Origin: Brucella sp. BE17
Lineage (GTDB): Bacteria; Pseudomonadota; Alphaproteobacteria; Rhizobiales; Rhizobiaceae
DNA: 64,000 nucleotides
NCBI RefSeq assembly: GCF_039545455.1
Contig: NZ_CP154467.1
Span: 1,426,001-1,490,000, forward strand
Direction of reading: 5' to 3'
Under the pieces are notes generated by a model that saw nothing but the letters and a program-made list of their open reading frames with translations, ran no database searches and was not told the DNA's origin. Position 1 is the first letter of the stretch. Each line of letters starts with the position of its first letter. This document shows positions 36,285 through 45,228 of this stretch, piece by piece. Both the position numbers and the translations under genes were made by a program.

Positions 36285-36311
36285 AGCAAAAAAGCACGCT
36301 CATCGTGCCAT
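36265..36311. repeat. 18-bp direct repeat at the end of argB
   Basis: GCACGCTCATCGTGCCAT at 36265-36282 and 36294-36311, identical, 29 bases apart. Each copy folds as a hairpin (GGCACG...CGTGCC in the first). The first copy encodes the argB C-terminus up to its stop. Confidence 0.92.
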
Positions 36312-36319
36312 GAGCCGTT

Positions 36320-37240
36320 TTACAAAAACAGCAGGCCAAAAATTCCGCAGACGATCAGCAGGCAACCGGCCACCTCTGTCCGGTTGACCCGCTCGTGGAA
36401 CAAAAACCACGATGCCATGAAGGTGAAGACCAGTTCGATCTGGCCAAGTGCACGCACATAGGCAACCTGTTGCAGGCTCATGGCAGTGAACCAGCAGGCA
36501 GACCCCAGAACGCCAGAAATGCCGACCAGCGCCGAGGTGCGTCAGCTTTTGAGCACCTGAACGATTTCGCCCGCATCTTTCCATGCCATCCACACGAGCA
36601 TGAAAATGGTCTGGAACGTGGTAACACACGCGAGTGTGACCGCAGCATTCATGATCGGGCCTGATCCATCAAGAGCCCCATATCCATCAAGAGACAGGGA
36701 CGCGCTGCGATAGGCAACCGCCGACACACCAAAGACTGCGCCAGATGCAATGCCAATCAGCGCGGTCTTCCCCGTCAAAGACACGAAAATGTTGCGCCAT
36801 GAAAGCGTGGTGCGTGCAACTGAAATCAGCATAACGCCCAGAACGCCCACGATGATCGCAATCACTGCGCCAAAGGTGATGCGCTCGCCCAAGAGCACGA
36901 AACCGAAAATCGCCGCCTGCACCGGCTCGGTCTTCGAATAGGCGGTACCGACGGCAAAATTGCGCAATGAAAACAGATAGACCAAAAGCATGGTCGCAAA
37001 AATCTGTGCCAGCCCGCCGATCACCGCCCAGAAAGCGAATATGGTATTCAGCGACGGAAACGGCAGGCCCACGAACTGGTTAAGCACCAGCACATAAAGG
37101 ATCGCCAGCGGAAACCCGTAGCCAAAACGTACAAAACTTGCGCCACGCGTGCCGAGCGATGATTGCAGATGCTTTTGCAGCGCCGAACGCAGGTTCTGCA
37201 TGAAGGCGGCGGCGATGGTGATGGGTATCCAGAGTTCCAT
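36320..37240 (-). pseudogene. EamA-family (DMT) permease interrupted by an in-frame stop
   Basis: The first 232 codons encode a ten-helix drug/metabolite-transporter type protein (MELWIPITIAAAF...). Codon 233 is TGA (36542-36544) in ...QVLKS-stop-RTSALVGISG.... Beyond it the same frame stays open for 73 more codons, encoding the expected last helices (LGSACWFTAMSLQQVAYVRA ... VAGCLLIVCGIFGLLFL) to TAA at 36320-36322. So the intact gene would make 306 residues, and one TGG-to-TGA change explains the break. The truncated product lacks the last two or three helices. A sequencing error cannot be ruled out. Confidence 0.85.
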
Positions 37241-37334
37241 ATGCCGCCGCTATCACGTGCCTGACCTCAAGTCCATTGCGCGCCAAAGCAAAATTCCATT
37301 TCCTCACGACAGTTCGTCATGCCATAAGCAAACC

Positions 37335-38069
37335 ATGACAAATCTTGCCTGCAAAGACCATTTTTCGGCCCATTTCTCACATGTGACGGACTGGGTGTTC
37401 GATCTCGACAACACGCTTTATCCGCATGCTGTCAATCTGTTTTCGCAGATCGATGTGCGCATGACCGCCTATGTCGAAAACCTGCTGCAATTGCCGCGTG
37501 AGGAAGCGCGCCGCATCCAGAAAAAGTTCTATCTCGATTATGGCACCACGTTGAAAGGTCTTATGGAATGTCACAATATCGACCCGGATGATTTCCTGCA
37601 AAAAGTCCATGACATCGATTATTCATGGTTGAAACCTGATCCGGCATTGGCAGAAGCCATCAAGGCATTGCCGGGACGTCGCTTCATCTTCACCAATGGC
37701 GACCGTGGGCACGCGGAACGCGCTGCACGCCAGCTTGGAATTCTGGATGATTTCGACGATATTTTCGATATCGTCGCAGCCGGTCTCCTGCCAAAGCCCG
37801 AGCGCCTGACATATGATCGTTTTCTGGATGCTTTCGGGATCAATGCGCAAAACGCCGTCATGTTCGAGGATCTGGCGCGCAATCTCGTGGTGCCTAAAGC
37901 TCTCGGCATGAAAACCGTTCTGGTGGTCCCGAACAATTTTGAGCCAACATTTTCAGAAATATGGGAAAGCGATCCGAAATTTACCGATCAGGTCGATTTT
38001 GTGACCGATAATCTGACACAGTTTCTGGAAACCATCCTTGCAGACGAATCGGCATTTCACCGGGCTTGA
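37335..38069 (+). CDS. Pyrimidine 5'-nucleotidase (HAD family)
   Basis: 244-residue phosphatase similar to yeast SDT1/PHM8-type nucleotidases. Motif I FDLDNTLYPHAVNLFSQID (about 24-42) is typical of the group, motif II is FTNGDRGHAERA, and the late Lys/Asp motif lies in LLPKPERLTYDRF ... FEDLARNL. It dephosphorylates pyrimidine nucleotides or related phosphates. ATG 37335 is preferred to ATG 37149, whose extra 62 residues run antisense to the permease gene. It ends overlapping the DUF817 gene by 32 bases. Confidence 0.88.
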   Translation: MTNLACKDHFSAHFSHVTDWVFDLDNTLYPHAVNLFSQIDVRMTAYVENLLQLPREEARRIQKKFYLDYGTTLKGLMECHNIDPDDFLQKVHDIDYSWLKPDPALAEAIKALPGRRFIFTNGDRGHAERAARQLGILDDFDDIFDIVAAGLLPKPERLTYDRFLDAFGINAQNAVMFEDLARNLVVPKALGMKTVLVVPNNFEPTFSEIWESDPKFTDQVDFVTDNLTQFLETILADESAFHRA

Positions 38070-38940
38070 GCGGCGTATCGATGCGGTAGCCCACCGCATA
38101 CTAGCCCGTCTTCCGCGAGGACGTATCGCCGACAGTCTGATCGAGTTTCTGGTTTTTGGTCTCAAACAGGCTTGGGCCTGCCTGTTCGGCGGAGCCATGC
38201 TGGCCTTGATCATTGCTACCCGCTGGGTGTGGCCGGATGGTGGTGCAGGCATCATCGCACGCTATGATTTTCTCTTTCTGTCAGCACTCGTCATCCAGCT
38301 TGCAATGCTCGTCTTCAAACTGGAAGCCTGGAGCGAGGCCAAGGTCATTATCGTCTTCCATGTGGTCGGCACGGCCATGGAAATATTCAAAACACATGCC
38401 GGATCATGGGTCTATCCGGAGGAAAGCTTCTTTCGCATTGGCGGCGTACCGCTGTTTTCGGGCTTCATGTATGCGGCTGTGGGTTCCTATATGGCGCGCA
38501 TCAACCGTATTTTTGATATCAGGCTCAATCATTATCCGCCATTGTGGACGACAGTATTTCTGGCCACCGCGATTTATATCAATTTCTTCGCGCATCATTT
38601 CGTCTGGGATCTTCGCTGGGCACTGTTCGCGCTCACTTTTGCGCTCTACTGGCGCACGTCCATGCATTACCGGGTGTTTCGCTTTCGCCACAAGATGCCG
38701 CTGCTGATCGCTTTTCTGCTGACATCGCTCTTCATCTGGATTGCCGAGAATATCGGCACATGGTCGAGGGCATGGCTTTATCCCAACCAGCGCAATGGCT
38801 GGGAACTGGTTTCGATGAGCAAGCTCGGCTCATGGTATCTTCTGATGATCATCTCGGTCGTGCTGGTGACGCTGGTGCACCGCCCCCGCCCTTACGATGC
38901 GGAAGAAGAAACAAGAGCCGAGGCAACGTCTAAGGAATAG
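38038..38940 (+). CDS. DUF817 family membrane protein
   Basis: 300 residues, six to eight hydrophobic segments spread through the protein, in the DUF817 family, whose function is not known. Family-like stretches are LEFLVFGLKQAWACLFGG-type near the N-terminus, FKTHAGSWVYPE, and WLYPNQRNGWELVSMSKLGSW. Start TTG 38038, the only candidate before the first helix; it overlaps the nucleotidase gene by 32 bases. Alternative starts would cut into the first helix. Possibly co-expressed with the nucleotidase. Confidence 0.8.
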   Translation: MQTNRHFTGLERRIDAVAHRILARLPRGRIADSLIEFLVFGLKQAWACLFGGAMLALIIATRWVWPDGGAGIIARYDFLFLSALVIQLAMLVFKLEAWSEAKVIIVFHVVGTAMEIFKTHAGSWVYPEESFFRIGGVPLFSGFMYAAVGSYMARINRIFDIRLNHYPPLWTTVFLATAIYINFFAHHFVWDLRWALFALTFALYWRTSMHYRVFRFRHKMPLLIAFLLTSLFIWIAENIGTWSRAWLYPNQRNGWELVSMSKLGSWYLLMIISVVLVTLVHRPRPYDAEEETRAEATSKE

Positions 38941-38950
38941 GTCTCCACTT

Positions 38951-39060
38951 AGAGCGGATCAGGTTTAACGGGAACGCCTGAAACGCCTTATCTATTCGTT
39001 TTATCGTATTATCCTCACGCATCGAAGCAGGAACAGAAATCAGTCCACTGGACTGATTTC
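38951..39060. repeat. Intergenic repeat, family B, copy 2 (inverted), plus palindrome
   Basis: 38951-39020 is the reverse complement of the family B element at 15155-15224 with scattered mismatches. Next to it is a perfect 12-base stem GAAATCAGTCCA-C-TGGACTGATTTC (39036-39060). The region lies between two converging genes, DUF817 and the autotransporter, and the stem could serve as a terminator. Confidence 0.82.
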
Positions 39061-39096
39061 CCTGCGTAGACGCTTCATACTGTTGCTGGAGATACT

Positions 39097-41517
39097 TTAG
39101 AATTTCCCCGACACATCAATCACTGCACCATAAGCCGTGTCCCGGTTTAGCGTACGCGTAAGATAAGGCGTGATGCCGATACTGACCCCATCGCTGAACC
39201 GATAGGAAAGCGTCGTTGAAGCACTGCCGCGTGTATGGGCCGCATCCGATTCAAAGCGCAACGCTCCAATGTAATCGGCAGCAGCGACAACAGCAGGGTC
39301 CGTATAGCTAATGTCCTGCTCGATTTCCGCATTAACGGCCCATCGCACACGTTCTGTTAACGGCACGGCGTAATTAGCACCAAGATAAGCGGTTGTGCGT
39401 TCGGATGTCACATTCGAGTAGCTGAATGGAAAATGCACCCCGGTCTCCGTATAGCCATCCATTTTGAGATCGCTATAGCGCAGACCACCGTAATAGCTAA
39501 GTGTCGCCTGATTTGCGAAGTCGAAAGATTGCCCCAGTTCCAGCGACGCGCCCCAGCCGGTAATCGTACTTTCTCCTGTTCCAGCTTCTGTGTAGCCGAG
39601 AATCCGGCGTTTACGCGTTACATCATAACGGTTTGCGGCAATGGCGCCGCGCAGATACCAGTTTCCTGTTGCGGTCTTGCCCTGCCATCGAGCATGGATA
39701 CCGCCGCCGATATTGGTGTTGTTGCGATCAAAATCGCCGGGAAGATCACGCGAGACGGAATGGGCCACGGTAACGCCTGCCAGAAAATTATCAGTAAAGG
39801 CATGCGCGGCAGCAATCCAGCCAAGCGCGTCCGTGGTATCGCCCGCTCGCCCGACATCGACTGACACGGAATAACAGCTCTCGCCAGCCTTCGCGACATC
39901 ACATGATCTTTGCAGGCGATCCAGTCCTCTGCGTTGGGATTCGATGACCGAAAATGTATCATTGGCAAGGCTTGCCAAGGTCTCGGCGGTGTTGTTGAGG
40001 TCGATACCCACCGGGCGCGGAACAGAACCCGCATCAGGCTGCTGCGACGACGGGGATGAGGGCAGCGGCTGCAAAGGCGCATCAGGCGCGGTTGGTTGAG
40101 GTTGAGGCTCAGGTTGAGGTTGCGGAATCGTCGCATCCGGTGGAGGTGGTGTTACATCCGGCGGAGAAAGGGGTGGGGATGACGGCGGAGGGGCAGACGC
40201 CAGCAACTTCCATATCGTCGCATGGGTTTCGTTTGAAGGCGTTGTTATGGTTCCAACCACGACCGCCCCGTCCGCCGATATAGCAGAAACAGAAGATGTT
40301 AATCCCCCAAGACTACCCAGTTCGGTCGGCGCGGTTGCCTCGCCCGCCCAGAAGACCGCGTGACTGCTACCGTCACTCTTCTGTGCGGAGCCCACGATAA
40401 TCGATCCATCCGCGGATATTGAAGCAACATCCGAGTAGACGCCGCCAAGTGTGCCAAGATCAGTCGGTAACGTTGTGCCACTTCGCCAAGCAGCTGCATG
40501 AGAATCCCCGACCGCCGTATAAGCCGTGCCCGCAATAACCGACCCGTCTGCAGACACCGTGATCGCATCCGAATAGGTGCCACCCAAGGTGCCCAGATCA
40601 TTCGCTATCACCGCACCGTCAACCCAGGACGCCGCGTGCATATCTCCTGCGCCCGTCTGCGCCTGCCCCACGATGACACGCCCATTTGCCGATATCGCAC
40701 GGGTTTCAGAAACGCTGCCACCCAAAGTCCCCAAATCGGTCGCTATCACCGCACCGCCAATCCAGGACGCCGCGTGCATATCTCCTGCGCCCGTCTGCGC
40801 CTGCCCCACGATGACACGCCCGTCCGCCGATATTGCGCGGGTTTCAGAAACGCTGCCGCCCAATGTTCCAAGGTCAGTTGCTGTTGTCGAACCGTTGGCC
40901 CATGACGCGGCATGATAATAACCGGAAGCAAGATCGGCTTTACCAACGATCACCTTTCCATTGGCTGACAGTGCCTGCGCCGAAGAGCTGGCACCGCCGA
41001 GTGTGCCAAGATCAAGCGGCGTCGTGGAACCTTTTGTCCAAGATACCGCGTGACTGAAGCCGTTTGACAGGCTTGCCTCTCCAACGATAACCGAGCCGTC
41101 ATGGGTTAGTGCCAGCGCTACTGAACTGCCACCACCCAATGTGCCAAGATCAAGCGGCTCCAAAGTTTCCGTATTCCAGGCCGTGGCATGAAACGTATTG
41201 CCGACCTGCGCTTCGCCGACAATAAAGGTGCCGTCTGCCGAAACAGCCTTGGCGAACGAACGGCCACCCTGCGGCCCCGCAAGGACCGCCGATGTTCCAG
41301 CATCCACCTTGCGCGATGTTGCGTAAATGCTTCCACCCATCAGCCTTGAGTTGCCAATGGCCACAGTCCCATGGCCAGTGTCGCTCAGCATCCCTCCATA
41401 CTGATCGAAATCACCCAAAATTATTGTTGAACTGAAGTGCTCGACCCCTTGCGCGAAAGACTGACACGGCAGTGCTAAATTCGTTAGTAACAACAAGGCC
41501 CCCGCCCTGATTATCAT
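39097..41517 (-). CDS. HAF-repeat autotransporter (type V secretion)
   Basis: 806-residue surface protein. Signal peptide MIIRAGALLLLTNLALPCQSFA. Residues about 95-440 hold seven HAF-type repeats, each with a D/E-LG-T/S-LGG motif (DLGTLGG six times, ELGSLGG once) spaced 46 residues apart in the central repeats. Then a Pro-rich linker (about 440-510, runs of PPP/PQPQP). The last 260 or so residues form an outer-membrane beta-barrel ending ...VIDVSGKF. HAF repeats are proposed to be exposed passenger domains; adhesion or enzyme function is unknown. Two neighbouring repeats are nearly identical in DNA at a 138-base spacing (40624 and 40762), a sign of recent internal duplication. Confidence 0.85.
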   Translation of the reverse strand: MIIRAGALLLLTNLALPCQSFAQGVEHFSSTIILGDFDQYGGMLSDTGHGTVAIGNSRLMGGSIYATSRKVDAGTSAVLAGPQGGRSFAKAVSADGTFIVGEAQVGNTFHATAWNTETLEPLDLGTLGGGSSVALALTHDGSVIVGEASLSNGFSHAVSWTKGSTTPLDLGTLGGASSSAQALSANGKVIVGKADLASGYYHAASWANGSTTATDLGTLGGSVSETRAISADGRVIVGQAQTGAGDMHAASWIGGAVIATDLGTLGGSVSETRAISANGRVIVGQAQTGAGDMHAASWVDGAVIANDLGTLGGTYSDAITVSADGSVIAGTAYTAVGDSHAAAWRSGTTLPTDLGTLGGVYSDVASISADGSIIVGSAQKSDGSSHAVFWAGEATAPTELGSLGGLTSSVSAISADGAVVVGTITTPSNETHATIWKLLASAPPPSSPPLSPPDVTPPPPDATIPQPQPEPQPQPTAPDAPLQPLPSSPSSQQPDAGSVPRPVGIDLNNTAETLASLANDTFSVIESQRRGLDRLQRSCDVAKAGESCYSVSVDVGRAGDTTDALGWIAAAHAFTDNFLAGVTVAHSVSRDLPGDFDRNNTNIGGGIHARWQGKTATGNWYLRGAIAANRYDVTRKRRILGYTEAGTGESTITGWGASLELGQSFDFANQATLSYYGGLRYSDLKMDGYTETGVHFPFSYSNVTSERTTAYLGANYAVPLTERVRWAVNAEIEQDISYTDPAVVAAADYIGALRFESDAAHTRGSASTTLSYRFSDGVSIGITPYLTRTLNRDTAYGAVIDVSGKF

Positions 41518-42293
41518 CTGGATCTCTCCCCTTTCGGATATTTACAAGCCAAAAGTAAAACGTCTAAAGCGCGCGTCATTTACAGTATTCAGCAAACCCG
41601 CTTTAAGTTTTTGTTTTTAAGCATGTCTCTATATCAAAACCGGCTCCCAATTTTCGGCAAGCGCTCCAATCGGGAAGATCAGTTCCGGACTGATTTCTGC
41701 TCCTGTTTTGACGTGGTTGTTAGAATGTAAAAATAAGCGGCAAAAACTGTGCAGCGGCTTTGTTCAAATCGCCACCGCACCAGTTTGCAGATGTCATCAT
41801 TGCATTGATTATTTGTACGCACACGCGCTCGGAAAGCCTTTTTGGCCTTCGAAACAAGCGTCTAAGTTTAATTCAGGAGATAAATCCAGAATCTACTTTA
41901 TTTTATATTGTAAGAAAATCCTAATATTCCCCATTACTGCCCCTAATAATTATTATAAATTTTTTATTAAATTTGACAATAAAAATATTTGCCCCCTAAA
42001 GCATAGTCACATCATATCCGCGACTGACGTGGTAATCGTGTATTGACATTAAGGCGCAAAGCCACTTTTCCCTCTATGGGGAACGGGGCAGCCTCTGTGA
42101 TAAATGAGTTTTGACGCGTGTTATGGGCAAAAACTCTCCAGTTTCAGGAGCTGAACCGAAGGTAGAGTTATCTCCCTTATAGTTTTGATCCGCTTATAGC
42201 GCCGATTTGATTCCATCAAATCGGCGCGTCTCAAGTACCTCTATTTTAAGCATAATTTTATCGATCCTCGTTTAACGAAGGTCGGATTACGCT
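41518..42293. other. Long intergenic region upstream of the autotransporter
   Basis: 776 bases without a gene I trust. It holds the family A repeat 41563-41671, an AT-rich stretch (about 41860-42010) unlike the surrounding DNA, and a perfect hairpin CGCCGATTTGA-TTCCA-TCAAATCGGCG (42200-42226). A 112-codon open frame at 41708-42046 has no family features and odd composition. The AT-rich part may hold the autotransporter promoter or be remnant foreign DNA. Confidence 0.5.
41563..41671. repeat. Palindromic intergenic repeat, family A, full copy
   Basis: TAAAGCGCGCGTCATTTACAGTATTCAG...CCCGCTTTAAG followed by the second hairpin AAGCATGTCT...CCGGCTCCC. Same order and spacing as at 25080, with diverged stem bases. 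It is just upstream of the autotransporter start. Confidence 0.85.
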
Positions 42294-43133
42294 CTAGAGC
42301 TTATAAAAATCCTTGATCTGCTCCCATGCCTCTTCAGCGGTCTCGACAAAGTTCAGCATTTCAATATCGGCAGGCGATATGGTTCCCTGCTCGGCAAGAA
42401 ACTCGATATTGATCGCCTTGGTCCAGAACTCTTTGCCAAACAGGATAAGAGGCATACGCTCCATCCGGTTGGTCTGGATCAGCGTCATTGCCTCAAACAA
42501 CTCGTCCATAGTGCCGAACCCGCCAGGAAAGACGCAAAGCGCTTTGGCGCGCATGAGGAAGTGCATCTTGCGGATCGCGAAATAATGGAAATTGAAGCAC
42601 AGATCAGGCGTGACATAGGGGTTCGGTGCCTGCTCGTGCGGCAGCACAATGTTCAGCCCGATCGTCGGCGCGCCAACATCGGCGGCACCGCGGTTGCCTG
42701 CTTCCATAACCCCCGGCCCACCGCCCGTCACCACGATGAATTCGCGATAATAGGTGGTCGCCGAATATTCTGAGCATAGCCGCGCGAATTTGCGTGCTTC
42801 CTCATAATAATGCGCATTGGCTTCGAGGTTCTTTTTCTGCACCTCGTTCTTGGCCGCCCAGGCTTCGCCGCCCGGCTCCGGGATACGCGCACCACCAAAC
42901 ATGACAACCGTCGACTTGATACCACGGTCGGCCAGAATCATTTCCGGCTTTAAAAGTTCGAGCTGCAACCGCACGGCGCGTAAGTCGCGGCGTGTCAGAA
43001 AATCATCGTCCGTAAAGGCGAGGCGATAGGCAGGAGCTTCGGTCTGCGGTGTCTGCGGTACGGTTTTGGCCTGTTTGATGGCTTCCTCTGAATGAGGAAA
43101 CGGTGTCCAGCCAGACTTCTCCATCGGGTTCAT
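42294..43133 (-). CDS. LOG-family protein (nucleotide 5'-monophosphate phosphoribohydrolase-like)
   Basis: 279-residue Rossmann-fold protein of the LOG family, long type with an N-terminal extension of about 60 residues. The active-site motif PGGFGTMDELFEA (about 204-216) is intact. Family members release bases from nucleotide monophosphates, including cytokinin ribotides in plants; in bacteria the role is debated. AGGA lies six bases before ATG 43133; GTG/ATG at 43154 is less likely. It is divergent from dapD. Confidence 0.86.
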   Translation of the reverse strand: MNPMEKSGWTPFPHSEEAIKQAKTVPQTPQTEAPAYRLAFTDDDFLTRRDLRAVRLQLELLKPEMILADRGIKSTVVMFGGARIPEPGGEAWAAKNEVQKKNLEANAHYYEEARKFARLCSEYSATTYYREFIVVTGGGPGVMEAGNRGAADVGAPTIGLNIVLPHEQAPNPYVTPDLCFNFHYFAIRKMHFLMRAKALCVFPGGFGTMDELFEAMTLIQTNRMERMPLILFGKEFWTKAINIEFLAEQGTISPADIEMLNFVETAEEAWEQIKDFYKL

Positions 43134-43324
43134 GCTCTGTCCTGCTCCTTGCAATGAATTAACCCGCCCATTCTCGGACGAAAACCTTAATCTGTCTCAA
43201 ACATATTCAAGCCATGATGAAGCCATGTTCAAGATTGACCCTTATGATGCCTTCGCTTAATCACTTTCATGACAGATGGATGATCCATATCAACCATCCA
43301 CTTCCCTCTCATGGAGATTGCCAC

Positions 43325-44179
43325 ATGAAAAAGCCAGACCTCGCCGCCCTTGAAAGCACCATAGACAAGGCTTTTGACGAACGCGATGGCGTTAATACGG
43401 CAACGCGCGGAGAAATCCGCGACGCCGTTGAACAGTCGCTCATTTTGCTCGACCGTGGTGAGGCCCGTGTCGCAGAAAAAAAAGAAGACGGCAACTGGCA
43501 TGTTAATCAATGGCTGAAAAAGGCTGTTTTACTCTCCTTCCGGCTCAACCCGATGGAAGTCATCAAGGGCGGACCGGGGCAATCCTCCTGGTGGGACAAG
43601 GTGCCTTCCAAATTTGAAGGCTGGACGGCCAACGAATTCGAGAAAGCAGGATTTCGTGCTGTACCCAATGCTGTCGTGCGCCACTCAGCCTATATTGCGC
43701 CCAACGCTATCCTGATGCCCTCCTTTGTCAATCTTGGCGCCTATGTTGATGAAGGCACCATGGTCGATACCTGGGCAACAGTCGGTTCCTGCGCGCAGAT
43801 CGGCAAAAATGTGCACCTGTCTGGCGGCGTCGGCATTGGTGGTGTTCTGGAGCCAATGCAGGCAGGCCCCACCATCATTGAGGACAATTGCTTTATCGGT
43901 GCGCGCTCCGAAGTCGTCGAAGGCTGCATCGTGCGCGAAGGCGCGGTGCTTGGCATGGGTGTTTTCATCGGCAAATCGACCAAAATTGTCGACCGCGCAA
44001 CGGGTGATGTCTTCTATGGCGAAGTGCCGCCCTATTCGGTGGTGGTCGCAGGTACCATGCCGGGCAAGCCTTTTCCTAACGGTGAACAGGGACCAAGCCT
44101 TTATTGCGCGGTGATCGTCAAGCGCGTGGACGAAAAGACCCGTTCGAAAACCTCGATCAATGAATTGCTGCGTGATTGA
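43325..44179 (+). CDS. dapD: 2,3,4,5-tetrahydropyridine-2,6-dicarboxylate N-succinyltransferase
   Basis: 284-residue trimeric left-handed beta-helix enzyme, fourth step of diaminopimelate/lysine synthesis by the succinylase route. The hexapeptide region is obvious ([37 protein letters not shown], read in part), and [17 protein letters not shown] motif appears as [18 protein letters not shown] 43325 is chosen; upstream ATGs lie in the divergent promoter region. A strong terminator follows. Confidence 0.97.
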   Translation: MKKPDLAALESTIDKAFDERDGVNTATRGEIRDAVEQSLILLDRGEARVAEKKEDGNWHVNQWLKKAVLLSFRLNPMEVIKGGPGQSSWWDKVPSKFEGWTANEFEKAGFRAVPNAVVRHSAYIAPNAILMPSFVNLGAYVDEGTMVDTWATVGSCAQIGKNVHLSGGVGIGGVLEPMQAGPTIIEDNCFIGARSEVVEGCIVREGAVLGMGVFIGKSTKIVDRATGDVFYGEVPPYSVVVAGTMPGKPFPNGEQGPSLYCAVIVKRVDEKTRSKTSINELLRD

Positions 44180-44204
44180 TCCGATTAAAGCTAAAACAAC
44201 AAAC

Positions 44205-44235
44205 AAAAGGCGAAGCACAGAATGCTTCGCCTTTT
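44205..44235. terminator. Terminator after dapD
   Basis: Thirteen-base perfect stem AAAAGGCGAAGCA (44205-44217) with TGCTTCGCCTTTT (44223-44235), loop CAGAA. Symmetric A and T ends suit both dapD and the minus-strand gene beyond. Confidence 0.93.
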
Positions 44236-44256
44236 GATCTTAACAAAGCCGTCCGC

Positions 44257-44514
44257 TTAGTTGCGATGGCTGGACGGTGAGGCATCGCCGAAGCGATTGG
44301 CCGAACCATCCTGATAAGCCGAACCAGACTGGATCGTGGCAGTTGCACGATAGTCGACATTGCTTTGCGTGCCAGCGATGGGGCCGGTTCCCGGCGTGTT
44401 GAACGCCTTGTCCTGAACAACCTGGGATTCAGGCTGGCCGACATAAGGATTTTCAGCATAGGCTGCACCGGCACTCAGAGCGACGGCAAAAGCGGCAAGA
44501 ACAAACTTTTTCAT
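44257..44514 (-). CDS. Small exported protein, paralogue A
   Basis: 85 residues. Signal peptide MKKFVLAAFAVALSAGAAYA, then mature ENPYVGQPESQ... and a C-terminal GSAYQDGSANRFGDASPSSH. AGGA lies eight bases before ATG 44514; ATG 44520 is also possible. The next gene downstream on the same strand order (44601-44813) is a clear paralogue. No cysteines. The layout recalls small exported Rhizobiales proteins of unknown function, but I cannot name the family with certainty. Confidence 0.75.
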   Translation of the reverse strand: MKKFVLAAFAVALSAGAAYAENPYVGQPESQVVQDKAFNTPGTGPIAGTQSNVDYRATATIQSGSAYQDGSANRFGDASPSSHRN

Positions 44515-44600
44515 TTTCATATTCCTTCTATATTCATGCTGGATGGCTGGGAGGAACCATCCGGACATTTCAGTGCTTCGTGAGATTTATAGGGAACCAA

Positions 44601-44813
44601 TTAACCCTGATTGGCGTCGCCAAAGCGATTTGCCGAACCGTCATGATAGGTCGAGCCAATCGAAGCAGGGGCTGTATAATCTACCTTCTGCGAAGCCACA
44701 GGGGTACGGTCATTCGCATAAAGGTCGGCCGGTTCACCCACATGAGGGTTTTCAGCAAACGCAGCACCGGCAGTCATGGCAAGAGCGGCAGCAGCAAAAA
44801 CAATCTTTTTCAT
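44601..44813 (-). CDS. Small exported protein, paralogue B
   Basis: 70 residues. Signal peptide MKKIVFAAAALAMTAGAAFA, mature ENPHVGEPADLYAND..., and C-terminal GSTYHDGSANRFGDANQG. It shares with paralogue A the mature start ENPxVGxP, a middle VDYxA and the end DGSANRFGDA. AGGAGATAGGAA lies directly before ATG 44813. The pair arose by duplication. Periplasmic or secreted; function unknown. Confidence 0.78.
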   Translation of the reverse strand: MKKIVFAAAALAMTAGAAFAENPHVGEPADLYANDRTPVASQKVDYTAPASIGSTYHDGSANRFGDANQG

Positions 44814-45228
44814 TTCCTATCTCCTTTAAAGGCATTTCCGGCATCGCGATGACCATCATCGCTGGGAGAATGCTGAAGTGATGCAGGAGCGGCGTTTCAT
44901 AAATTCGTCGTTCCGATACACCTCAAATGGGAGACACCGGGTAAAAGTTCCAGTCACGAAAATGTTTTGTAATTCACGCTTTTGTGCTCGCCATTTTTTT
45001 GAAAACAAATGAAATGAATTATTTTATATAATTAAATCAATTATTTAATTTGATTTTAAGCGTTCACGCGGGCGTTACATAGCATCGTTTGTTCAAGATC
45101 GACGAACAGTCTGTGCGAGATTACTGTATAATAAAAGTGAACAATGACGGTTTTTTTAGCTGATGCGCGCCATGGCAGCCCAAACGATGCTCGTTGTAAG
45201 GCGGTTCATAATGTGCAGTTGAAATCCA
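44814..45228. other. Intergenic region, AT-rich, no gene seen
   Basis: 415 bases between the small exported protein and the cysteine peptidase. About 44990-45060 is strongly AT-rich (TTATTTTATATAATTAAATCAATTATTT). It likely holds the promoter for the small exported genes. I see no structured RNA or reading frame that I would support. Confidence 0.45.

Noticed and set aside
36542..36544. TGA in the EamA gene as a possible selenocysteine codon
   Set aside because: No selenoprotein is known in this transporter family and no selenocysteine genes or insertion hairpin are seen. A Trp-to-stop change is simpler.
39036..39060. A 25-base perfect palindrome as a phage attachment site
   Set aside because: No integrase or prophage genes nearby and no matching second site. 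It fits a terminator or intergenic repeat better.
41708..42046. A 112-codon frame upstream of the autotransporter
   Set aside because: AT-rich, Lys/Asn/Ile-rich, no recognisable domain or good ribosome site. It lies in a region best explained as regulatory or decayed.
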